Assembly: GCA_910589105.1 (NCBI GenBank)
Contig: CAJUST010000001.1
Span: forward strand, 132,179-196,178
Reading direction: 5' to 3'
DNA: 64,000 nt
From: an uncultured Lachnospiraceae bacterium
Lineage (GTDB): Bacteria > Bacillota > Clostridia > Lachnospirales > Lachnospiraceae
Position numbers and translations under genes: made by a program. This document shows, piece after piece, positions 35,245 through 43,800 of this stretch. Numbering within the stretch: the first letter of the stretch is position 1; each line of letters starts with the position of its first letter. A model generated the notes under the pieces. That model was not told where the DNA came from, did no database searches, and was given only the letters and a program-made list of their open reading frames with translations.

Positions 35245-35787
35245 ATGACGGAATATGATTCAGGTTATTTGATAGGGGCAATGTTCGGCGTGATTTTGGC
35301 TTGCGCAGCGCTTGCGGCCATGTTTGGCGTTTTTAGAAAAAAACATTCGTTAAAGGGCGATTACGACGAAAGACAGCGGCTTGTACAGGGCAAAGGGTTC
35401 CATTATGCTTATGAAACGCTTTTTGTCTGTGTGGTTTCGTACATATTATTTGGCAGTTTCACGGAACCGTTTGTGTCGGGAAAGGTGCTTCTCTTTGCGG
35501 GCCTTACCATTAGCGCCCTAGTTTATGTGGCTTATGTCATTTGGAATGACAGCTACTTTGCATTAAATGACAAGCCGGCAGGCTTTATCTGGACATTTGC
35601 GGCAATCGCTGTTTGGAATCTGTTTGAAGGCATACTGGAATTGTCTAATGACGGCATGGGAATAGAAAACAGAGATTTAGACTTTGGCATCGTTCAAATA
35701 ATTACTGGGATAGCGATATTGCTGGTTTTAGCGCTTCTTTTGTTCCGGCGTTTTTGCAAAAAAGAAGAAACCATGGAGGAAGAATGA
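35245..35787 (+). CDS. Four-helix membrane protein paired with an XRE regulator
   Basis: 180 residues with four predicted membrane helices (about 8-28, 52-72, 80-100 and 145-170, plus a weaker one near 112-130). A conserved-looking DYDERQRLVQGKGFHYAYET segment follows helix 1. No family name is certain. It overlaps the XRE gene by ATGA, a common pairing in Firmicutes in which a small membrane protein and a Cro/CI regulator are co-expressed. AAAGGAGGGG lies upstream. Confidence 0.75.
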   Translation: MTEYDSGYLIGAMFGVILACAALAAMFGVFRKKHSLKGDYDERQRLVQGKGFHYAYETLFVCVVSYILFGSFTEPFVSGKVLLFAGLTISALVYVAYVIWNDSYFALNDKPAGFIWTFAAIAVWNLFEGILELSNDGMGIENRDLDFGIVQIITGIAILLVLALLLFRRFCKKEETMEEE

Positions 35788-35993
35788 AAAATTTAAGGTT
35801 AAAAGCGGCACGGGCAGGGCTTGACCTTTCCCAGCAGGAACTGGCGGAAAAAGTGGGCGTGACGAGACAGACGATTAGCGCGATCGAAAAAGGAGACTAT
35901 AACCCGACGATTCATCTATGTATTGCAATCTGCAAAGCGCTTGGCAAGACGTTAGATGAATTGTTTTGGCAGGAAGATGGCAAAACATCTTAA
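35784..35993 (+). CDS. XRE-family (Cro/CI-type) regulator
   Basis: 69 residues that form little more than a helix-turn-helix: LKAARAGLDLSQQELAEKVGVTRQTISAIEKGDYNPTIHLCIAICKALGKTLDELFW. It is translationally coupled to the membrane protein upstream (ATGA overlap, with GGAGGAAG inside the upstream gene). A CATGTAC/GTACATG dyad lies about 16-52 bp downstream, before uxaC. Confidence 0.88.
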   Translation: MKNLRLKAARAGLDLSQQELAEKVGVTRQTISAIEKGDYNPTIHLCIAICKALGKTLDELFWQEDGKTS

Positions 35994-36008
35994 ATTTCCA
36001 TGATTTTC

Positions 36009-36047
36009 CATGTACAAAGAACCTCATTTTTACAAATAGTACATGTA
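36009..36047 (+). promoter_or_regulatory. Dyad CATGTAC/GTACATG before uxaC
   Basis: CATGTAC (36009-36015) and GTACATG (36039-36045) lie 30 bp apart, about three helical turns. They sit between the XRE gene and uxaC, just ahead of the uxaC ribosome site. Candidate operator; the cognate regulator is unknown. Confidence 0.35.
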
Positions 36048-36069
36048 AGAACACTAGGAGGTCTTTGGA

Positions 36070-37485
36070 ATGAAACAGTTTATGGATAGGGATTTTCTGC
36101 TTACAACGGAATGCGCAAAAAAGCTGTATCATGGCATTGCAAAACGCTTGCCGGTTTTGGATTATCATTGCCATATTAACCCAAGGGAAATTGCGGAAAA
36201 TAGGAAATTTGAGACGATAACACAGGTCTGGCTGGGCGGCGATCATTATAAATGGCGGCAGATGCGGGCAAACGGGGTAGAGGAACGCTATATTACCGGC
36301 GATGCATCGGACTATGAGAAGTTTATAAAATGGGCAGAGACGCTTGAACAGGCGGTTGGAAATCCCCTGTATCACTGGAGCCATTTAGAATTGCAGAGAT
36401 ATTTCGGATATAGGGGAGCATTAAACAGAGAAACGGCAGATGAAGTCTGGCAGCTCTGCAATGAAAAACTGCGTCAGGATACAATGTCGGCGCGAAGCTT
36501 AATTGAAACGTCGAATGTGACATTGATTTGCACGACTGACGATCCGGCAGACAGTTTAAAATGGCATAAAGAAATCGCGTCAGATGAAAGTTTTTCTGTT
36601 CAGGTTCTTCCGACATTTCGTCCGGATCGCGCGATGCAGATAGAAAAACCGGATTATCTTGATTATTTAGAAAATCTGGCTCAGGTGAGCGGAGCGCGGA
36701 TTCAGTCGTTTGATACATTAATTGAGGCATTGCGGCGCCGAATGGATTTTTTCGCTGAAATGGGATGCCGGATTTCAGATCATGGGCTTTATTTTGTGAT
36801 GTGCCGTCCGTCAGGCATAGAAGAAACAGAAGCGGTCTTTCGAAAAAGGCTTTTGGGAGAATTGCTTACAAAAGAAGAAACGTTGATGTTTCAAACTGCG
36901 TTTATGCTGGAAATGGGCAAGGAATATTATGACAGAAATTGGGCGATGCAGCTTCACTATGGATGCAGGCGTGATAATAACGGCAAAGCTTTCCGGATGC
37001 TTGGGGCGGATTCCGGTTTTGACTGCATTTCAGATTTTACGCCGGCAGAGGAGCTTGCGGAGTTTTTAAATGCTCTGAGTGAGCTTGGAAAACTGCCCAA
37101 AAGCATTTTATATTCGCTTAACCCGAATGACAATGCAGTGATTGGGACTCTGGCAGGCTGTTTTCAGGACGCATCCGCCATCGGCAAAATCCAGCAGGGT
37201 TCGGCATGGTGGTTTAATGACCATAAAGAAGGCATGAAAGCGCAGATGACGTCTCTTGCGAACTTAGGGCTGTTAGGGAACTTTATCGGAATGCTGACGG
37301 ATTCGAGAAGCTTCCTTTCTTATACAAGGCATGAATATTTCCGCAGAATTTTGTGCTCACTCATTGGCGGCTGGGTGGAAAATGGGGAATATCCGGCAGA
37401 CGAAGCGGCTCTTACGCGGATCATTAAAGGAATTTCCTATAACAATGCAGTCCGGTATTTTGGGTTTTCTGTCGATCCGGCATAA
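36070..37485 (+). CDS. uxaC: Glucuronate isomerase
   Basis: 471-residue amidohydrolase-fold enzyme of usual UxaC length, converting glucuronate to fructuronate (or galacturonate to tagaturonate). The N-terminal metal motif DYHCHINPREIAENR, WLGGDHYKWRQMRANG, LHYGCRRDNN and the C-terminal TDSRSFLSYTRHEYFRRILC are all recognisable. ACTAGGAGG lies upstream. No other uronate gene is adjacent, so it appears as a single-gene unit. Confidence 0.95.
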   Translation: MKQFMDRDFLLTTECAKKLYHGIAKRLPVLDYHCHINPREIAENRKFETITQVWLGGDHYKWRQMRANGVEERYITGDASDYEKFIKWAETLEQAVGNPLYHWSHLELQRYFGYRGALNRETADEVWQLCNEKLRQDTMSARSLIETSNVTLICTTDDPADSLKWHKEIASDESFSVQVLPTFRPDRAMQIEKPDYLDYLENLAQVSGARIQSFDTLIEALRRRMDFFAEMGCRISDHGLYFVMCRPSGIEETEAVFRKRLLGELLTKEETLMFQTAFMLEMGKEYYDRNWAMQLHYGCRRDNNGKAFRMLGADSGFDCISDFTPAEELAEFLNALSELGKLPKSILYSLNPNDNAVIGTLAGCFQDASAIGKIQQGSAWWFNDHKEGMKAQMTSLANLGLLGNFIGMLTDSRSFLSYTRHEYFRRILCSLIGGWVENGEYPADEAALTRIIKGISYNNAVRYFGFSVDPA

Positions 37486-37546
37486 TGGCAAAAACGCCAG
37501 TGGCTTTGCAATAGTCTGCGGAATAAATCGGATGCGGGGCGATCTG

Positions 37547-37592
37547 GCAAAAGCGGCAAACCGTCGGGAAAGGACAAGTTTGCCGCTTTTGC
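37547..37592. terminator. Hairpin after uxaC
   Basis: GCAAAAGCGGCAAAC (37547-37561) pairs perfectly with GTTTGCCGCTTTTGC (37578-37592). The T run lies within the stem rather than after it, so termination strength is uncertain. Confidence 0.55.
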
Positions 37593-37709
37593 TGAAATTT
37601 GGCTGAATGTTTGGGAAAAAGAGTTTCTGTAAGAAAATGGCTGACGGCGCTTGTGTTCCATTTATTTTCAGGTATAATATAAGAAAATTGCTCTTGGGAG
37701 GGGAAATTA

Positions 37710-38903
37710 GTGCGGATTTTAGTATATAAATGGCGGGCATATAACTATGCAGATATCTGTGAAGCGTTTTTGGCGCTTGGCTATGACATTCTTACATACG
37801 AGCAGGATTTGGACAACTATGATGAAGACAGTGAATTTGAAGCTTTACTAGCGAATATGATAGTAGAAGAAGCCTGTGATATGGTGTTTACCGTGAATTA
37901 CTTTGCGCTCGTGACGTCTGTCTGTGAAAAAACCCATGTCCCGTATGTGGTTTGGACTTGTGACAATCCACTGATTAGTATGTACCACAAAAATGTGTTT
38001 TGTCCCTGCAATTATTTTTTTACTTTTGATAAGACTAATTTCCTTGAATTTCGGGAAATGGGCGTTTCCCATATCTGGCATTTGCCGTTAGCAGTGAATA
38101 CGAAGCGGCTGGACTATCTTTTAGGGCATTTTTACGATCAGGCGTTATATGAAAATGACATTGCATTTGTGGGAAGTTTGTACGAGCGGAACAGCTATGA
38201 CAGGCTGCGTCCTTCTCTGCCGGAGTATTTACAGGGATATTTTGATGCGGCAATCTGGGCGCAGCAGTGCATAAGCGGCGGCAATATAATAGAAGAAATG
38301 CTTCCGGTAGGCATATTAGAAAGATTACAGCAATATTTTAAGCTGGAAAAATCAGAAGGCTCTTTTTCGGATTTGGGGCTGATCTTTTCCACTACTGTTC
38401 TTGGATTTAAAACGGCGGCGGAACAGCGGCGGCGCGCGCTGTTAGAACTTTCCAAAAAATATCATGTGACAATTTACAGCAACAGTGACACAAGCGGTTT
38501 GTTTAAAGTCCGTTATGGCGGGTCTTTGGATTATTGGAGCGAAATGCCAAAAGTGTTTGCGGCGTCGAAAATTAATCTGAACTTTACGATTCCAAATATC
38601 AAAAGCGGCCTTCCGCTTCGGATTTGGGATATTTTGGGCAGCGGCGGATTTTTAATGACAAATTTCCAAGCGGAAATTCCTGCTTACTTTAAAAATAAAG
38701 AAGATTTAGTTTGTTTTGAAAGCATAGAAGAATTGTCGGAACTTTCCGGTTACTATCTGGCGCATGAGGAAGAACGCAGGCGGATAGCCGGAAACGGCTA
38801 TAAAAAAGTGAAAAAATATCATACATTTGAGCAGAGAATAGAACAAATGATGGAACTTGTAAAAAAAGAAAATGGAGGCGGGAAAAAGTGGAACAAATCA
38901 TAA
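37710..38903 (+). CDS. DUF3880/CgeB-like glycosyltransferase
   Basis: 397 residues without membrane segments. The N-terminal half (YVVWTCDNPLISMYHKNVF..., FFTFDKTN) resembles the DUF3880 domain. The C-terminal half (SKKYHVTIYSNSD, INLNFTIPNIKSGLPLRIWDILGSGGFLMTNFQAEIPAYF) resembles the nucleotide-sugar domain of CgeB/spore-maturation type GT-B enzymes. Start GTG 37710 has GGGAGGGG upstream. It overlaps hemB by 16 bp, an unexpected pairing with haem synthesis. Acceptor unknown. Confidence 0.8.
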   Translation: MRILVYKWRAYNYADICEAFLALGYDILTYEQDLDNYDEDSEFEALLANMIVEEACDMVFTVNYFALVTSVCEKTHVPYVVWTCDNPLISMYHKNVFCPCNYFFTFDKTNFLEFREMGVSHIWHLPLAVNTKRLDYLLGHFYDQALYENDIAFVGSLYERNSYDRLRPSLPEYLQGYFDAAIWAQQCISGGNIIEEMLPVGILERLQQYFKLEKSEGSFSDLGLIFSTTVLGFKTAAEQRRRALLELSKKYHVTIYSNSDTSGLFKVRYGGSLDYWSEMPKVFAASKINLNFTIPNIKSGLPLRIWDILGSGGFLMTNFQAEIPAYFKNKEDLVCFESIEELSELSGYYLAHEEERRRIAGNGYKKVKKYHTFEQRIEQMMELVKKENGGGKKWNKS

Positions 38904-39871
38904 GGCCGAGAAGGTTACGGGGCGGGGAGACGCTTCGCAAAATGGTTCGGGAAACGAGAATCAGTAAAGCATCGCTGGTTTATCCGATGTTTGTCACGGA
39001 AGGCGAAAATATCAAAGAAGAAATCGCTTCCATGCCGGGACAATTCCGCTACAGCATAGAACGCATGGGCGAAAAACTCAGTGAACTGGAACGGGCGGGC
39101 GTAACGAATGTGATGTTTTTTGGGATACCGAAACGAAAAGATGCATATGGCAGTATGGCGTATGCGGAAGACGGGATTGCGCAAAAGGCGTTTGCAAGAG
39201 CGAAGCAGGAATTTCCCAATCTGTATTTCATCGGCGACGTCTGTATGTGTGAATACACGTCGCATGGACACTGCGGCATTTTATGCGGGAAAGAAGTGGA
39301 CAATGACGGGACGCTTTCCTATCTGGGAAAAATAGCCGTATCCCAAGCGCAGGCGGGCGCGGATATGGTGGCGCCTTCCGATATGATGGATGGAAGGGTT
39401 CTGGCAATCCGTCAGGCGTTAGATGCAAACGGTTTTAGCAATACGCCAATTATGGCATATTCAGCAAAATATGCATCTTCTTTTTACGGCCCATTTCGGG
39501 ACGCAGCAGACAGCGCTCCGGCTTTTGGAGACAGGAAAACGTATCAAATGGATTTCCATAACCGGAAAGAGGCTTTAAAAGAAGCCATGCTTGACATAAA
39601 AGAAGGCGCGGATATTGTGATGGTAAAACCTGCGATGGCATATGGAGACATTATTTGGGAAGTGAAAGAATGCGCGAATGTTCCGGTGGCATCCTACAGC
39701 GTAAGCGGAGAATACGCCATGGTTAAGTCTGCGGCTGCCAATGGGTTTATAGAGGAAGAAGGGATCATGTGTGAAATGGCAGCGGCGGCATACCGCGCCG
39801 GATCGGATATTTATATTACATATTATGCGAAAGAATTGGCGGACTGCATAAAACGGGGAAGAATCGGGTAG
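38888..39871 (+). CDS. hemB: Porphobilinogen synthase (delta-aminolevulinate dehydratase)
   Basis: 327 residues. Zinc cysteines are in DVCMCEYTSHGHCG. The active lysines are in AYSAKYASSFYGPFRDA and MVKPAMAY. It condenses two 5-aminolevulinate molecules to porphobilinogen for tetrapyrroles. Start GTG 38888, with GGAGGCGGG upstream, lies inside the end of the glycosyltransferase gene. No other hem gene is next to it; a ferritin-like gene follows 56 bp later. Confidence 0.94.
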   Translation: MEQIIRPRRLRGGETLRKMVRETRISKASLVYPMFVTEGENIKEEIASMPGQFRYSIERMGEKLSELERAGVTNVMFFGIPKRKDAYGSMAYAEDGIAQKAFARAKQEFPNLYFIGDVCMCEYTSHGHCGILCGKEVDNDGTLSYLGKIAVSQAQAGADMVAPSDMMDGRVLAIRQALDANGFSNTPIMAYSAKYASSFYGPFRDAADSAPAFGDRKTYQMDFHNRKEALKEAMLDIKEGADIVMVKPAMAYGDIIWEVKECANVPVASYSVSGEYAMVKSAAANGFIEEEGIMCEMAAAAYRAGSDIYITYYAKELADCIKRGRIG

Positions 39872-39888
39872 CAAACAAGGCGGACTTC

Positions 39889-39914
39889 AATATATTATTC
39901 TAAAAGAATATATT
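39889..39914 (+). promoter_or_regulatory. AT-rich dyad before the ferritin-like gene
   Basis: AATATATT occurs at 39889-39896 and 39907-39914 (each self-palindromic, 18 bp apart). The core ATTCT/AGAAT (39897-39901, 39905-39909) lies between them. It is placed like an operator for a Fur/PerR-type or other regulator; AT-richness makes this weak. Confidence 0.25.
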
Positions 39915-39927
39915 AGGAGCGCTTATT

Positions 39928-40479
39928 ATGGAAGAACAGAAAATGCCTTTGGAAAATCAATGCAGTTTTACAGGCATCCGGCCAGTTATGGTGGATTTGC
40001 CTTATCCAAAGATTCAGGCAGAGCGTCAAAATCCTGCATACGCCAATCTGCTTAGCAATGACTACTGTGGCGCGGTGTCTGAAATGTCTGCGATCACACA
40101 GTACATTAACAACGAAAACCGTCTGTCAGCCGTCCAATGTCCCCTTGCAAAGACATTGCTTGGAATTGCAATGGCGGAAATGATGCATTTGCAAAAACTG
40201 GGGGAGCTCATTGTTTTATTGGGCGGAGAAATCAGTTTTGCGGCGATGCAGCAGAATGGCAGGAGAAAAATGTGGACGCCGGAATACATTACAATTCCGC
40301 AACATGCAAGGCAAATGCTGTCGGCGGACATAGAATCTGAAAAACAAGCGATACGCCAGTACCAGATGCATATGAAAGCGATACAGGATTCGGGCGTGAA
40401 CGCGTTGCTTTCACGGATTATTTTGGACGAAGAATATCACATCATGATACTGCATACATTGCTGGACGAAGTGAAATAG
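39928..40479 (+). CDS. Ferritin-like four-helix protein
   Basis: 183 residues. The helical bundle carries spaced metal-ligand-like residues: SEMSAITQYI, AEMMHLQKLGELI, ESEKQAIRQYQMH and DEEYHIMILH (E..H patterns of rubrerythrin, bacterioferritin and manganese-catalase relatives). The first 45 residues are a proline-rich lead, MVDLPYPKIQ. No rubredoxin cysteines are present. Possible iron storage or peroxide defence. AGGAGCG lies upstream and a terminator follows. Confidence 0.8.
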   Translation: MEEQKMPLENQCSFTGIRPVMVDLPYPKIQAERQNPAYANLLSNDYCGAVSEMSAITQYINNENRLSAVQCPLAKTLLGIAMAEMMHLQKLGELIVLLGGEISFAAMQQNGRRKMWTPEYITIPQHARQMLSADIESEKQAIRQYQMHMKAIQDSGVNALLSRIILDEEYHIMILHTLLDEVK

Positions 40480-40520
40480 ATGGAAGAACAAAAGCAATAT
40501 GAGTGAAAATCCATAAGGGG

Positions 40521-40558
40521 ACGCCAAGTTTGACGCTGTTCAGGCTTGGCGTTTTTTT
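40521..40558 (+). terminator. Terminator after the ferritin-like gene
   Basis: ACGCCAAG (40521-40528) pairs with CTTGGCGT (40544-40551), followed by seven T's. Confidence 0.88.
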
Positions 40559-40584
40559 GTTTGTTTTTAATACTCGAAGAATCG

Positions 40585-40613
40585 TTGACAAAAGAACGTT
40601 ATGGAAGTATAAT
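40585..40613 (+). promoter_or_regulatory. Consensus sigma-A promoter of the GH101 gene
   Basis: TTGACA (40585-40590) and TATAAT (40608-40613) with a 17-bp spacer, a perfect consensus. Transcription from it would give a leader of about 245 nt. Confidence 0.85.
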
Positions 40614-40619
40614 AAAATA

Positions 40620-40867
40620 AACCAAAAATCGGCTGTTTTTTTTGTATATTATTTATGAGATGTCCGATCCGAGCCATTCTTCCGAATGTAACAAAGATAC
40701 AATCGAGGGAGAGGTTTTTTTATCTATGGAAATCTTCCCTGTATGAGCGGAAATCTCAGAGGTTTTAGCAGAGGACAGGGGATTTTATAAAAGGAACCGC
40801 AGACTTACGGGGTAAACGCCTGCGGTTTGATGTAACTAATCATTTGTTTTAAAAAGGAGGAATTGTA
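40620..40867 (+). promoter_or_regulatory. Long structured leader of the GH101 gene
   Basis: Two stems are clear. AAATC-CCCTGT (40730-40742, two-base bulge) pairs with ACAGGG-GATTT (40775-40785). AACCGCAG (40795-40802) pairs with CTGCGGTT (40820-40827). A T7 run at 40715-40721 precedes them. No known riboswitch class is recognised. AAAAAGGAGG near 40852-40861 is the ribosome site. It may control expression of the very large exported enzyme. Confidence 0.45.
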
Positions 40868-43800
40868 ATGAAAGAAACGGGCAGTAAAAGAAAAATACGT
40901 TCTTTTATAGCGGGAACATTGGCTTTTCTGCTGATGGTTACGACTGCATTGTCAGGCTTTCCACCCATTCAGGCGCAAGCGGCTGCGGGGAAAATCTGGC
41001 ATCGTGTAGAAACAGGAAGCGGCAATGGGAATGGGCATGCGTATTCAGATGCATCGACGAATCCGGCAGCCGTATTATTGCATCAGGATAAGATTGAATG
41101 GGAGTCGACATTTAACGTTACTTATGAAAAACAGGGTGATGCGCCTAATAAAGCGCGGCTGGGGTTTTTCTATTCTTACTTAAATGATTCGAATTGGCTG
41201 TACGTAGGATCGAATCCGGATGGGAGCTGGTATTATGAATATAACTTAGGTGGAAGTACAGGTTATCCGTCATTAGAAGGGCTTCCAGCAATTACGGATA
41301 CCAGTCGCGCAGAGATTTCTGTATCGGTAGCCCGCGAGGCATTGACGGTGACAGTAAACGGCGTGAAAGTTCAGGTAGCAAATAAAGATGTTTTTGAAGG
41401 TTTAAAGGAGGCTATCGGCAATGAAGGAAGACCGGGGTTCCGCGCTGGAAAAAATGGGACTGAGCATACGTTCTTCCGTTTTACAGATGCGAAAACCAAA
41501 GGCGCTCCCCTTAGTGATGACGGCTGGAGTTTTTTGGCTGGCTGCGAAGGGCAGGTACATAATCAGGAAACGATTCCAGTATATTCCGTGACAGGCGCCG
41601 TGAAAGATGGGAACACTCCGGTTGAAAATGCGGTTGTGCGCGTTGGGGAGGAAAGCGTGAGGACGGCAGCGGACGGTTCGTTTTCTCTTTCGGTGGAACA
41701 GGGAACGTATGTGGTGTCTGTATCTGCATCAGGCTATCAGGCATATTCCCAAGAGAATGTGGAAATAAATGCGGATAAAGATCTGGGAGAGATTGCGCTT
41801 ACCAAAAAGGATGCTGTTAATTACGAGTATTTTATTAGCAATGGAACAATAAAAGCTGCAGTCAGCAACGAATTTCCGCAGGTGTTCCAATATGAATTGA
41901 CTTTAGGTGAAGACGGCGCAAAGAAAATATTTGCCGGACAGGAAACCAAATTAACGGAAATGAGAATTGGGGCCTATAATCCTGCTTATGGAGAGGATAA
42001 ATCGGTTCCGCAGGTCAATTTAAAGGACATAGAGCCAACCTTAAAAAGTTTTGAAAAAGAAGAGGATCATGCAGTTTATGTGATGAATCTAAAAGACGCA
42101 GAAGCGCAGATTGATTTTGACATGACAGTGAAGATTTCAGTTTCCGAGAATGATTTAATCTGGGAAGTGACAAATATCACAAAGAATAGCGGCTGTGTGA
42201 AAATTAATACGATCGACGTGCCGGAATTAAATCTTGTGACGATTACAGACTTACAGGTGGATACCCAGTTTATGGGCGCGGTAATTTCCGGCGATACAAA
42301 TGCGATCGGCGACAGGGAGATTACCTTTGAAGATGGGTTTGTTGCGAACAATTCCGGCGGTTACGCATATGGTTTTTTGTCTGCTGACGGGATTAGCGCA
42401 GGCGTGTGGAGTAATTCTGAGATGGTAAGTGACAACCGTCTTGTGCGTAATAACGGCGTGGACAGTATGTCTCTGACAAGCGCGGCATGGTATTATGATT
42501 ATAATAATGACGCGACTTTCAGTTATACAGATTATACGGACGCTACAAAAAATAAAACCCTGACATTTTCGGATTATGATTCGGTAGCGGGCGTAGCGGG
42601 CGGCGTTCCTATTAGTGAACTGCCTTGCGCAAAGGTATGTTTTGCCGCTGATGAGAATGAGGATAGCGTTGTAGACTGGCAGGACGGCGCGATTGCATAC
42701 AGGGATATTATGAATAACCCGTATGGATCGGAAAACACAAAAGATCTTGTGAATTACCGTATTTCCATGAACTTTAACAGTCAGGCGACAAATCCATATT
42801 TAAAGACGGCTGACAATATTAAAAAAGTATATCTTGCAACGGACGGGCTTCCGCAGGCAGTTATGATGAAAGGATACGGAAGTGAAGGCCATGATTCTGC
42901 GAACTCCGAGTATGGATATATTGCGGATCGTCTTGGCGGTTTGGAAGAATTGAAGCAGTTGAATACGATTGCGCATAATTATAATGTCCAGATGGGTATT
43001 CATATTAATGCGCAGGAATGTTATCCGGAAGCGCAGACATTTTCTAATGATTTGGTAAATGGCGTTAATTCCCGCGGCTGGGGCTGGTTAGATCAGTCTT
43101 ATAACATTAACCGCGCATATGACTTGGGCAGCGGCCTTCGTTACAAACGTTTATTACAGCTTTATGATCAGTTAAATGACACTTCGCTCTATGCAAATAA
43201 ATGGCCGGGCGTTGCTGGCCAAGGTGAAGACGAGACTGTGGCGGACGCAGAGACGATTGCGCGCACAGTTGCAGAGAAGAAAAAGACAACGACGGAAAAT
43301 CTTGATTTTATGTATCTTGACGTATGGTACGGGGCTTCATGGGAGACGCGTAAAATTGCGCAGCAGTTTAACAGTCTGGGCTGGAGATTTTCTACAGAGT
43401 TTGGCGATGAAGGGGAATATGACTCGACATGGCAGCACTGGGCAACAGAAGGCCATTATGGCGGTTCCGCGAAGAAAGGGTTAAACAGTGATGTGATCCG
43501 TTTTATCCGGAACCATCAGAAAGATTCTTTTGTATTGAACTATCCAAGCTATGGCGGCACAGCGGATAATCCTCTGCTCGGCGGATTTGACCTTGGCGGA
43601 TTTGAAGGCTGGGGCGGCAGTAATGACAGTTTTAACGACTATATCATTAAGACATTTTTAGTAAACCTTCCAACTAAATTTTTACAGCATTATAAAGTGT
43701 ATAAATGGGAAAATTATGAAGATGGCGGCTCCCCTGTTGGAAACCATGAAAAAGAAATTACGTTAGTAAATGATGATAAAACAGAGAAAGTGGTTGTAAC

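Noticed and set aside
40620..40867. Known riboswitch (c-di-GMP, c-di-AMP, cobalamin)
   Set aside because: None of the conserved cores I know for these classes is present in the leader.
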